NCBI GenBank assembly: GCA_900542255.1
Contig: UQMR01000031.1
Coordinates: 1 to 25,632, forward strand
Direction of reading: 5' to 3'
From: an uncultured Porphyromonadaceae bacterium
Lineage (GTDB): Bacteria; Bacteroidota; Bacteroidia; Bacteroidales; Barnesiellaceae_A
Length of the DNA: 25,632 nucleotides
The translations under genes and the position numbers were made by a program. The notes below the pieces were generated by a model, which saw only the letters and a program-made list of their open reading frames with translations, did not search any database and was not told where the DNA came from. Shown here one piece after another: positions 15,973 to 23,373 of this stretch (position 1 is its first letter; each line of letters starts with the position of its first letter).

Positions 15973-17106
15973 ATGAAGAGTATTCTTATTGTGACATCAT
16001 CAGACTATTTCGTAAGAGTATTTCTCATACCATATATTAAAGCGTTAGTCGATGAAGGATGGCTTGTACATGTTGCATCGGCATACGATGGTGAGGATAT
16101 CCCCTATATTCACCAACATATAGATATACCGGTAGAACGCACACCGTTTAGCCTGAAAAACTGGAAAGCAATAAAAATGCTTTCCCGGCAGATAGAGAGC
16201 TTTCGATATGATATAGTACATTGCCATACCCCCGTAGGAGCATATATCGGCAGACTGGCAGTTCGAAGAGCTCGCCGCCTTTGTGGTACGAAGGTGATAT
16301 ATACGGCCCACGGATTTCATTTTTATAAGGGAGCCCCTCTGTTATCATGGCTGTTGTATTATCCGGCAGAACAGTTACTATCAAGATATACCGATGCCAT
16401 TGTTACCATCAATAAAGAAGATTCGTTGCGAGTAGAACGCCATTTTACCCGCATCGCCAAACGCTACTGCTTGCCAGGAATCGGGTATGACGAGGAGCGT
16501 ATAAAACCCGATTTGTCGCATATACCAGCGTTGCGAAAGGAGCTGGGACTGCACCCCGATGATTTTGTCCTGATATATACGGCCAATCTGATTGCTGGGA
16601 AAAATCACTGCTTCCTATTGTCGTGTTTGCAACAGATTGTAAAGGAAATACCTTGCTGTAAATTGCTCTTGTGCGGTGACGGCAGAATGAGAGAAAATAT
16701 TGCCGACAAAGTTAAAGAACTTCATTTGCAGCAACATGTCGTGTTTGCAGGTTTCAAGTGGAGCATCGGCGATTACATGATGTTGGCCGATGTAGCCGTG
16801 TCGGCAAGCCGGCGCGAAGGATTGCCTTTGAGTATCATAGAGGCAATGTACAGCAAGCTGCCCGTAGTAGCTACATGTATAAGGGGAATAGAGGACCTTG
16901 TTGAGAATAATGTAACTGGATTGTTATATAATCTCGATGATAAAGAGCAGTTCTGTAAACATATCATATCGCTATATAAAGACCCTCAGAAACGACAATC
17001 ATTGAGCCAACGTGCTGCCGAGGGTATAGAAAGATATTCAGCCAAAGAGATAGTACCGCAAATGATAGGCATCTATCATGAGATACTTGGCACGCAAGAA
17101 GAATAG
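15973..17106 (+). CDS. GT4-family glycosyltransferase (GT-B fold)
   Basis: Transfers a sugar from a nucleotide sugar to a lipid- or glycan-linked acceptor at the cytoplasmic face of the membrane. 377 residues. The N-terminal Rossmann half includes ILIVTSSDYFVRVFLIPY, the block HCHTPVGAYIGRLA (83-96) and TAHGFHFYKGAP (111-122), characteristic of the EpsD/TuaC-like branch. The C-terminal half has IYTANLIAGKNH, LLLCGDGR and the retaining GT4 EX7E signature in SRREGLPLSIIEAM (Glu282, Glu290). The start is the ATG at 15973; a TTG nine bases upstream is in frame but unnecessary. It follows the membrane glycosyltransferase gene by 27 bases. Donor and acceptor cannot be inferred from sequence. Confidence 0.92.
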   Translation: MKSILIVTSSDYFVRVFLIPYIKALVDEGWLVHVASAYDGEDIPYIHQHIDIPVERTPFSLKNWKAIKMLSRQIESFRYDIVHCHTPVGAYIGRLAVRRARRLCGTKVIYTAHGFHFYKGAPLLSWLLYYPAEQLLSRYTDAIVTINKEDSLRVERHFTRIAKRYCLPGIGYDEERIKPDLSHIPALRKELGLHPDDFVLIYTANLIAGKNHCFLLSCLQQIVKEIPCCKLLLCGDGRMRENIADKVKELHLQQHVVFAGFKWSIGDYMMLADVAVSASRREGLPLSIIEAMYSKLPVVATCIRGIEDLVENNVTGLLYNLDDKEQFCKHIISLYKDPQKRQSLSQRAAEGIERYSAKEIVPQMIGIYHEILGTQEE

Positions 17107-17139
17107 TGGCAATAGGCTACGTTGCATTCGCATTTTGCC

Positions 17140-17520
17140 TTATGAAAACATCCTTATAACAGTGTAGCCAATATATAACACAAATAATCCGCCCAGGAGG
17201 CTGACAGATGTATAAGCAAAGAGATAAAGAAAATTATCCTCTTTAAGCAACTGGTAGCTTTCGTTTATGAAGGTGGAAAATGTAGTAAATCCGCCGCACA
17301 GTCCTACTGTAAGAAATAGGCGTACGTCTGGATTCATAAGATTATTACGCTCAAACAAGCCATAAAAGAGGCCTATTGCAAAGCACCCTATAAGATTGAC
17401 CCAAAGGGTACTTATGGGAAATGTTTGGGAACCGATATTTTGTAACAGTTTGGATACGAGATAACGCAACACGCCTCCTGTAAAACTGCCGACACCTACA
17501 ATCAATAAGGTTTTTAGCAT
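17140..17520 (-). CDS. crcB: Fluoride ion channel CrcB/Fluc
   Basis: Exports fluoride passively across the inner membrane as a dual-topology dimer. 126 residues, the usual length, with four membrane segments. Diagnostic motifs: GGVLRY (Arg19), [11 protein letters not shown] (Asn42) and [12 protein letters not shown] (74-84), which holds the Phe residues lining the pore and the central Na+ site region. The ATG is at 17518-17520. It is encoded convergent to the GT4 gene, with 33 bases between stop codons, and divergent from the capD-like gene. I looked for a fluoride riboswitch in the upstream strand and did not recognise one. Confidence 0.96.
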   Translation of the reverse strand: MLKTLLIVGVGSFTGGVLRYLVSKLLQNIGSQTFPISTLWVNLIGCFAIGLFYGLFERNNLMNPDVRLFLTVGLCGGFTTFSTFINESYQLLKEDNFLYLFAYTSVSLLGGLFVLYIGYTVIRMFS

Positions 17521-17600
17521 AATATATTATAATAGATTGCACATCGAGTATAGATTGTCTACTTATACAGGCTGATCAATAGTTTGTTCCACAGCCAATG

Positions 17601-17608
17601 CAAATTTA
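17601..17608 (-). promoter_or_regulatory. Candidate -7 box for crcB
   Basis: Minus strand TAAATTTG fits TAnnTTTG, about 80 bases upstream of the crcB ATG. No good -33 element at the usual spacing. The leader between 17521 and 17600 shows no obvious ligand-sensing structure. Confidence 0.35.
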
Positions 17609-17628
17609 TAAATAAAATAACATCATAC

Positions 17629-17659
17629 TTTGTGTAATTATATAAAATTTATATCTTTG
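17629..17659 (+). promoter_or_regulatory. Strong Bacteroidetes promoter for the capD-like gene
   Basis: TTTG (17629-17632), a 19-base spacer and TATCTTTG (17652-17659) match the Bacteroidetes consensus at every defined position. Transcription should start near 17665, which leaves a 5' leader of about 220 bases before the ATG at 17889, unusually long for the window. Confidence 0.75.
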
Positions 17660-17701
17660 CCCGAGCATGTTATTGTATGTAAAAGCTCAGGTAAGCTACG
17701 T

Positions 17702-17765
17702 AGATTATGACAGTTGGACTTTAAATTTATTGCTATTCATCACATTATATAACTGTGTATAATCT
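17702..17765 (+). promoter_or_regulatory. Long stem-loop in the capD-like 5' leader
   Basis: AGATTAT (17702-17708) pairs with ATAATCT (17759-17765) and ACAGTT (17710-17715) pairs with AACTGT (17751-17756). This gives 13 base pairs interrupted by a 1x2 internal loop, closing a 35-base loop. A U-rich stretch (GTCGGTTTTCTT) follows. It could be an attenuator or a leader structure. The stem is AT-rich, so stability is modest. Confidence 0.4.
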
Positions 17766-17816
17766 GTCGGTTTTCTTAAACGAATTTATGTTGTAAGAAA
17801 AAAAAGATTAAACAGT

Positions 17817-17879
17817 ATGTCCCAGAAAATGGCGCAAATCGATAACTTTTTTTCTCGGACAGTGTTATCAAAGAGATAG
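17817..17879 (+). CDS. Possible 20-residue leader peptide ORF
   Basis: ATG at 17817-17819 opens a frame encoding MSQKMAQIDNFFSRTVLSKR that ends with TAG nine bases before the ATG of the capD-like gene. It lies inside the transcribed leader and includes a run of seven T. The same DNA contains TGTCC near the start of the ORF and GGACA near its end, which could pair. Such a short frame can arise by chance. Evidence is position only. Confidence 0.2.
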   Translation: MSQKMAQIDNFFSRTVLSKR

Positions 17880-17888
17880 AATTGTGTT

Positions 17889-19883
17889 ATGAACTTATTT
17901 GATACTCTTTCTAAAAGTCATTTGTTGAAGAGAATATTTTCTTCGCGTGCCCCTCGCTGGGCTGTCTTTGCGATAGATATGACACTCGTACTTATATCAT
18001 GTTTCATCATAATTTTTATAGATAATAGTGGTGACAGTCGTGATATATTTCGTTTCAATTGGCATAATGCCTTCACTACATTACTTGTGGTATTTATATA
18101 TGGTATTATGTGCCGGATATACAGGACCTATTATGGAATCATAAGATATACCGGTCCCGAAGATACATATCGAGTCTTTATAATGACCCTTTCTGCATCG
18201 TTGATATTGTCGGCCATATCTTTTGTCGGTCATATCTTTGATGTTAAATTGCTTACATTTATTAATATTATAGAGATTGGCCTTGTCTCATTTTCTTTGA
18301 TATTACTTGTAAGACTGTCTGTAAAAGAGCTTTATAATAGAATGATTAATAGCAATAACAATCGTAAGAGGGTTATTGTGTTAGGCTCGGCAATAAATTC
18401 TATCGTGTTGGCCAATGCGTTGAAAAATGAGGTAAACGGAGCTTTCAATCCGGTTGCATTATTGTCGCTGAAAGGCTCTAAGAAAGGTGACGATATAAAT
18501 GGAATACCTATCGTGCCTTTTAATCTTGAAAAGATAGACGAAATTTTTGCGGCATACCATTCCAAAACACTGATTTTTCTTGCAACACACCTCGAACTGA
18601 TGAAGAAAGGTTTTGCCGACCGCTTCCTTGAAGCGGGTATAGAGTTGTTACTTCTTAATCAGATTGAGGAGTTTGACCAAGATAAGAGCAATAAGAATAT
18701 TTCGCAATATGTATATAATATAAAGATTGAAGATTTACTGGGGCGTGAACCTATTCATACCGACAATCCCAAAATAAGCAAAATGATAAAGGGTAAAGTC
18801 GTGATGATTACCGGGGCTGCCGGCTCTATCGGTAGTGAATTGGTGCGTCAAGTAGCTGCGTTTCGCGCCGGCAGTATCGTGTTATATGACCAAGCCGAAA
18901 CGCCAATGCATAACATGCAGCTTGAAATGCAATCTATGTACCCCTCTATAACGATACATTTGTTTGTAGGCGATATACAGAATAAGGAGCGGGTAAGACA
19001 AGCATACGAGCAATATCATCCCGATTTCGTGTTCCATGCGGCAGCATACAAACATGTACCTATGATGGAAGCCAATCCTACGGAAGCCATACTGACCAAC
19101 GTGCGCGGAACCCGCAATGTGGCCGACCTTGCTCTCGAATATGGCGTAGAAAAGTTCGTAATGATTTCTACCGATAAAGCGGTGAATCCTACCAACGTCA
19201 TGGGATGTTCCAAACGAATTGCCGAAATATACGTGCAGTCGCTTTTCTTCCAGTCTCGCCGCAACAGTCCTCTGTCGCGTACGGCTTTTATCACAACCCG
19301 TTTCGGCAATGTATTGGGCTCAAATGGGTCGGTAGTACCGTTATTTAAGGAGCAAATAGCTCATGGAGGGCCTGTAACAGTCACTCACAAAGATATTATT
19401 CGTTACTTTATGACTATTCCCGAAGCCTGCAACCTTGTTCTAGAAGCCGGCTGCATGGGGCAAGGGGGTGAAATATTTATTTTCGATATGGGTAAGCCTG
19501 TAAAAATCTATGATTTGGCAAAGAGGATGATACTCCTATCGGGATTGAAGCTCGATAAAGACATAAAAATCGTTGAGACTGGGTTGCGCCCCGGCGAAAA
19601 ACTGTACGAGGAGCTGCTCAACGACAAAGAAAAAACCATAGCTACCTATCATAAGAAAATAATGATAGCACAAGTGCGCCAGTATGAATATAACACCGTT
19701 GTGCGGTCGATAGAACCCATGATAGAGATGGCGCATAAGGGAGATGCGTATAAAATGGTGAAAATGATGAAGTTGCTTGTTCCTGAGTTTAAGAGTCGCA
19801 ACTCGGAATTTGAGAAAATAGACCAAGAGATAGAACAGGAGAAACAAGCTGCCGCAGGAGTTCAGCCATTGGTTGCCAAATAA
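17889..19883 (+). CDS. Membrane-anchored NDP-sugar 4,6-dehydratase/epimerase (FlaA1/CapD/WbpM family)
   Basis: 664 residues, the long form of the family. Four membrane segments (about 25-45, 60-78, 95-116, 121-145) precede a first nucleotide-binding-like domain (about 158-290). The catalytic short-chain dehydrogenase domain (about 302-590) has the NAD(P) loop GAAGSIGSELVRQ (309-321) and STDKAVNPTNVMGCSKR (427-443). That segment carries the family's Met438/Lys442 in place of the usual Tyr/Lys pair. Others are AAAYKHVPMME and GLRPGEKLYEELL. Such enzymes convert UDP-GlcNAc-type donors to 4-keto-6-deoxy sugars for capsule, O-antigen or glycan synthesis. The C-terminal tail (about 635-664) is charged and glutamate-rich. 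It stands alone on its transcript behind a strong promoter and long leader. The exact substrate is not readable from sequence. Confidence 0.92.
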   Translation: MNLFDTLSKSHLLKRIFSSRAPRWAVFAIDMTLVLISCFIIIFIDNSGDSRDIFRFNWHNAFTTLLVVFIYGIMCRIYRTYYGIIRYTGPEDTYRVFIMTLSASLILSAISFVGHIFDVKLLTFINIIEIGLVSFSLILLVRLSVKELYNRMINSNNNRKRVIVLGSAINSIVLANALKNEVNGAFNPVALLSLKGSKKGDDINGIPIVPFNLEKIDEIFAAYHSKTLIFLATHLELMKKGFADRFLEAGIELLLLNQIEEFDQDKSNKNISQYVYNIKIEDLLGREPIHTDNPKISKMIKGKVVMITGAAGSIGSELVRQVAAFRAGSIVLYDQAETPMHNMQLEMQSMYPSITIHLFVGDIQNKERVRQAYEQYHPDFVFHAAAYKHVPMMEANPTEAILTNVRGTRNVADLALEYGVEKFVMISTDKAVNPTNVMGCSKRIAEIYVQSLFFQSRRNSPLSRTAFITTRFGNVLGSNGSVVPLFKEQIAHGGPVTVTHKDIIRYFMTIPEACNLVLEAGCMGQGGEIFIFDMGKPVKIYDLAKRMILLSGLKLDKDIKIVETGLRPGEKLYEELLNDKEKTIATYHKKIMIAQVRQYEYNTVVRSIEPMIEMAHKGDAYKMVKMMKLLVPEFKSRNSEFEKIDQEIEQEKQAAAGVQPLVAK

Positions 19884-20181
19884 TCCATGCTATTGTATAG
19901 AATAAAATAAGCCTATGGAAGAGCCTCCTGGGGCTTTATATAGGTTGTAAAGGTTCAGTCCTATTTTATTGATTCTAATACAAGCTAACGAGCCATCTCT
20001 TTTCGGACAATATCATTGTCTGCCGATTTTGTACATCCACAGAATTTCTTTAACGAAGCCAGTCGATATTAAAAGAAGAAAGAGCCAAGAAACATGTGCT
20101 TGATATGAAACTCAGGGGGCTCCTCCATTTCCCTGTTTTACATAATTGTCACACTATTCCAGCTCTTTCTTATACCCAAAT

Positions 20182-20204
20182 AACCTTTATTCCGTATAAA
20201 GGTT
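20182..20204. repeat. Perfect 9-bp hairpin in the intergenic gap
   Basis: AACCTTTAT (20182-20190), loop TCCGT, then ATAAAGGTT (20196-20204). There is no U-tract on either side, so it is not a standard terminator. It sits about 130 bases upstream of the DUF4923-like gene. Role unknown. Confidence 0.6.
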
Positions 20205-20300
20205 CGTGTACAGAAATCGAATTTGACATTTTTTAGCATCCTGGCTTTGTGTTGCCGTTAAAAGAAGCATCTCCAAGAAAAGAGTATTTGTTTTAAGTCG

Positions 20301-20308
20301 TATCTTTG
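20301..20308 (+). promoter_or_regulatory. Candidate -7 box for the DUF4923-like gene
   Basis: TATCTTTG, a full TAnnTTTG match 24 bases before the ATG at 20332. A TTTG at 20287-20290 is too close (10 bases) to serve as -33, and no better one is seen. Confidence 0.5.
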
Positions 20309-20331
20309 TATAACATTAAATATCACACATT

Positions 20332-21024
20332 ATGAAATCATCATTAAAAGTATGTCTGTTTTTAGGATTAACCCTGATAACACCGATGAGTATATGCGCT
20401 CAGTCGGGCTTAGGTGACTTGTTAAACAAAATCGGCAATCGAGACCAGTCGACAACAACCTCTGGGAGTCAATCCATAACATCGGGGATAGGTTCTGCCA
20501 TAGGTGGTTTGTTAGGTGGAGTGCTTGACTTGAACGAAGAACTTACCGTTGCCGATTTGCAAGGGACATGGCAATATGCAGCACCGGCATGTAAATTTAA
20601 ATCGGAAAACTTTTTGAAAAGTGCCGGCGGAGCCATAGTCGCTTCTCAAATATCGGATAAACTTGCTCCTTATTATGAAAAGTTGGGCTTCTCTGCATCG
20701 ACGTTTGGTTACACATTCGATGAAAACGGCAGTTTCACCATGACCTTCGGTAAGGTCCCCCTAAAAGGCACAGTAAGTAAAGCAGAGAAAGAAGATTATT
20801 TCCAAATGGAATTTGTCAAGGTAGGTTCTTATGCTTTGGCTACCACACCTGTGTATGTCGAAGTTTCCGGCAATAAAATGTTGTTGCTGTATGAGATAGA
20901 CAAATTCATAGATTTGTTCCGCTCTGTCGTGGGACAATTGGGTATTACAACGTTGGATTCTATCTTCTCCTTGTTAGACGAATACGATGGTATTCTTATA
21001 GGATTTGAGCTGACGAAAAAATAG
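20332..21024 (+). CDS. Exported DUF4923-like protein
   Basis: 230 residues. Sec signal peptide with cleavage likely after SICA or CAQ (residues 21-24). A short polar linker is followed by a Gly/Ser-rich stretch (SGIGSAIGGLLGGVLDL, about 51-67). The globular part then has ELTVADLQGTWQYAAPACKF (the repeated start of this lipocalin-like family) and CKFKSENFLKSAGGA. It ends in strand-rich FGYTFDENGSFTMTFG, PLKGTVSK, YVEVSGNKMLLLYEI and DGILIGFELTKK. I recognise this as the Bacteroidetes DUF4923 family, found as periplasmic or envelope proteins of unknown role. A DSI sequon lies near residue 207. It has its own -7 box and shares a terminator with the convergent peptidase gene. Confidence 0.8.
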   Translation: MKSSLKVCLFLGLTLITPMSICAQSGLGDLLNKIGNRDQSTTTSGSQSITSGIGSAIGGLLGGVLDLNEELTVADLQGTWQYAAPACKFKSENFLKSAGGAIVASQISDKLAPYYEKLGFSASTFGYTFDENGSFTMTFGKVPLKGTVSKAEKEDYFQMEFVKVGSYALATTPVYVEVSGNKMLLLYEIDKFIDLFRSVVGQLGITTLDSIFSLLDEYDGILIGFELTKK

Positions 21025-21048
21025 ACGTTTGTAACGTATAAATAAAAT

Positions 21049-21086
21049 AAGAGGGTGCACCTGATTGCAAATCGGTGCACCCTCTT
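21049..21086. terminator. Bidirectional terminator between convergent genes
   Basis: AAGAGGGTGCACC (21049-21061) pairs perfectly with GGTGCACCCTCTT (21074-21086), with GATT/AATC extending the stem inward around a small loop. On the minus strand the stem is followed by ATTTTATTT, a good U-tract for the peptidase gene. On the plus strand it is followed by GTCTTAT. It lies between the stops at 21024 and 21109. Confidence 0.85.
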
Positions 21087-21108
21087 GTCTTATACGGGTC
21101 GTTAAAAT

Positions 21109-23226
21109 TTAGAAGTGTGGTTTCATCCCCAGGTTATACATGATAAAGGAGTACATATCGGTTTTCTCATCTATAATCTTATGGCGGGGACGCCCGGCGC
21201 CGTGACCGGCATTAGAGTCTATGCGTATAAGAGTGGGGTGGGTACCGTCGTTGCAATATTGCAGTTCGGCGGCAAACTTGAAAGAGTGTGCCGGTACCAC
21301 CCGGTCATCGTGGTCGGCTGTCATGACAAGTGTTGCCGGATATGCCGTACCGGGTTTCAGATTGTGCAAAGGCGAGTATCCCAGCAGATACTTGAACATC
21401 TCGGCGTTGTCGTCGGCTGTACCATAGTCGCCGGCCCATCCCCATCCGATTGTAAATTTATGATAGCGCAGCATATCCATTACACCTACGGCTGGTATTG
21501 CTACGGCAAAAAGCTCGGGACGCTGTGTCATACATGCGCCCACCAAAAGACCGCCATTAGACCCTCCGTATATGGCAAGGCGTTGCGAGGAGGTATATCC
21601 TTCGTTTATCAGATACTCGGCAGCTGCGATAAAATCATCGAAAACGTTCTGTTTCTGCATCTTTGTACCGGCGATATGCCATTGCTCGCCATATTCTCCA
21701 CCGCCACGCAAGTTGGCTTCGGCATATACACCGCCTTGTTCCAAGAAAGGTATCATCGTGTTGTTGAACCGGGGATTGAGCGATATGGTAAACCCTCCGT
21801 AGCCATATAACAAGGTAGGATTGTTCCCATCGAGTTTTATTCCTTTCTTATAAGTCAGCGTCATCGGTATCCGGGTACCATCTTTACTTTGATAAAACAC
21901 TTGTATGCTTTCGTAATTATCGGAGTCGAAACCTGTCTCGGGAGCAAAGTATTTTGTCGATTGATTCTTCTCCGTGTCTAAACGGAAGGTCGTTTGCGGG
22001 TATGTAAACGACGTGAACGAATAGAATACCTCGGGCTCATCTTTCTGGGCGGAAATAGCGTTTACACTGCCTATGCCGGGGAGTTCCACCTCATATAGTT
22101 TGTCGCCGGAAAGAGTATATACATAGAGGTGGCTCATTACATCCTCGGTATAGGCTACCAGCAACTTGCCATTACCCATCACGACGTTGCTTATTACATG
22201 CTCCCGTTCGGGTATGATTTCTTTCCATGCCTCAGGCTCGGGATGTTGCGGGTCAATAGAGACCAATCTATGGTTGGGCGCATTATGATTCGTTGTCATC
22301 AGCAAACGCCCCTCTTGCACGCCAACCCATCCATACTCGTTGTCATATCCTTCGACAATACGTTTGATGGGAGATTGGGGGCGCGACAAATCTTGGGCAT
22401 ATATAGCCATACCCGAGGTGCCGTCCGACTCAAAGATGACAAGGTATCGTTTGTCGTCTGTTACAATGGTCGATACGTAACGGTAGGGATTTTCTTCGTT
22501 ACAATAGATTTTCTTGTCGCTGGCAATATCGCTGCCCAATGAGTGGTAATATATGGTATGATATGTATTGGTCGCGGTCAGCTCTTGGCCTTTTTGGGGT
22601 TTGAAAGAGCTGTAATAGAAACCATTGCCATACCACGATATATTCGAGAACTTCACCCATTTTATGTGGTCAGGCAACAATTTGCGACTTTGAAGGTCTA
22701 AAACATATATCTCATTCCAGTCCGAGCCGCTCCGGGCTATCGAATAGGCAAGATATTTCCCGTCGGGTGATATAGAGACTTGCGACAATGCGACAGTTCC
22801 ATCCTCACTCAGCTCGTTAGGGTCGAGTATTACGTGCGGTTCGGCACCCAGCGAGTCTGTTTCGTAGAGAATATCTTGGTTTTGCGTCCCATCGTTGCGG
22901 TAAAAGTAGAATTTGCCGTGTTTCTTCCAGGGAATCCCCTCGGTTGCATATTGTGTCACTTCCGACAGACGTTTGCGCAAGCCTTCTCTGAATGGAATCT
23001 TCGACAAATAATGGTTTGTCACTTCATTCTCGGCCCGCACCCATTCGGCAGTAGCTTCACTGGTGTCGTTCTCCAACCATCTGTAAGGGTCGGGGACGGC
23101 AACACCCCACAGTGTGTCGCATACGTTAGTGCGTTCGGTGGCAGGATACTCAATCTTTTGATTGGATGTACATGCCGTCAACGCAAGTAGTGTACCTAAT
23201 GTCATGTAATAACTTTTTGGTGTCAT
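21109..23226 (-). CDS. Lipoprotein prolyl oligopeptidase (peptidase family S9A)
   Basis: Cleaves short peptides after proline. 705 residues from ATG 23224-23226. The signal peptide MTPKSYYMTLGTLLALTAC gives a lipobox with Cys19, so the enzyme is membrane-anchored in the envelope. An ATG 18 bases upstream would add six uncharged residues and is less likely. An N-terminal segment (YPATERTN...VPDPYRWLE) and a seven-bladed beta-propeller (about 65-415) precede the alpha/beta-hydrolase domain. The nucleophile Ser556 is in YGGSNGGLL, the acid lies in ADHDDRVVP (about 640), and His675 is in NAGHGAGRP. All three catalytic residues and the AYTP..ARG-equivalent region NLRGGGEYGEQWH are intact. It probably takes part in peptide use. 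Single-gene transcript; a dyad lies upstream at 23282-23344. Confidence 0.94.
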   Translation of the reverse strand: MTPKSYYMTLGTLLALTACTSNQKIEYPATERTNVCDTLWGVAVPDPYRWLENDTSEATAEWVRAENEVTNHYLSKIPFREGLRKRLSEVTQYATEGIPWKKHGKFYFYRNDGTQNQDILYETDSLGAEPHVILDPNELSEDGTVALSQVSISPDGKYLAYSIARSGSDWNEIYVLDLQSRKLLPDHIKWVKFSNISWYGNGFYYSSFKPQKGQELTATNTYHTIYYHSLGSDIASDKKIYCNEENPYRYVSTIVTDDKRYLVIFESDGTSGMAIYAQDLSRPQSPIKRIVEGYDNEYGWVGVQEGRLLMTTNHNAPNHRLVSIDPQHPEPEAWKEIIPEREHVISNVVMGNGKLLVAYTEDVMSHLYVYTLSGDKLYEVELPGIGSVNAISAQKDEPEVFYSFTSFTYPQTTFRLDTEKNQSTKYFAPETGFDSDNYESIQVFYQSKDGTRIPMTLTYKKGIKLDGNNPTLLYGYGGFTISLNPRFNNTMIPFLEQGGVYAEANLRGGGEYGEQWHIAGTKMQKQNVFDDFIAAAEYLINEGYTSSQRLAIYGGSNGGLLVGACMTQRPELFAVAIPAVGVMDMLRYHKFTIGWGWAGDYGTADDNAEMFKYLLGYSPLHNLKPGTAYPATLVMTADHDDRVVPAHSFKFAAELQYCNDGTHPTLIRIDSNAGHGAGRPRHKIIDEKTDMYSFIMYNLGMKPHF

Positions 23227-23281
23227 AAGAATAAGGTTTATCATATAGAATTAAAAGTTTTTTGCTAACAGTCCTTGTAAT

Positions 23282-23344
23282 GAATGTGATACGCCTCAAT
23301 AATCCCGACTAAATATAATGAGATTATCGAAGAGTATCACATTC
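23282..23344. promoter_or_regulatory. Nested dyad upstream of the prolyl oligopeptidase gene
   Basis: GAATGTGATAC (23282-23292) is perfectly inverted at 23334-23344 (GTATCACATTC), with a nested pair ATAATC (23299-23304) / GATTAT (23322-23327) separated from it by symmetric six-base internal loops. The minus strand reads TATATTTA in the loop (23310-23317), one base off TAnnTTTG. It may be an operator around a promoter or the end of the malic enzyme transcript. No U-tract follows. Confidence 0.45.
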
Positions 23345-23373
23345 AGGAACCAGATGTTGCAACAGGGCAAATC

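Larger units (their letters stand above)
19884..20331 (+). other. 448-base gap with hairpins, no convincing gene
   Basis: No coding region here is supported. The best open frame (ATG 20105, 43 codons) has no recognisable content. Visible structures: AATAAAATA (19901-19909) with TATTTTATT (19962-19970), enclosing CCTAT/ATAGG and AGCC/GGCT pairs (a possible end of the capD-like transcript); GACAAT-ATC-ATTGTC (20006-20020); and a perfect AACCTTTAT-TCCGT-ATAAAGGTT hairpin (20182-20204). The last 30 bases hold the promoter of the next gene. A small RNA is possible but unsupported. Confidence 0.5.

Noticed and set aside
17108..17169. GGCTAC (17115) / GTAGCC (17164) and GGCAA/TTGCC pairs as a terminator between the GT4 gene and crcB
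   Set aside because: The stems are only 5-6 bases, one arm lies inside crcB, and there is no U-tract.
20105..20236. 43-codon plus-strand frame starting ATG at 20105
   Set aside because: No recognisable protein features, it crosses a perfect hairpin at 20182-20204, and no promoter box precedes it.
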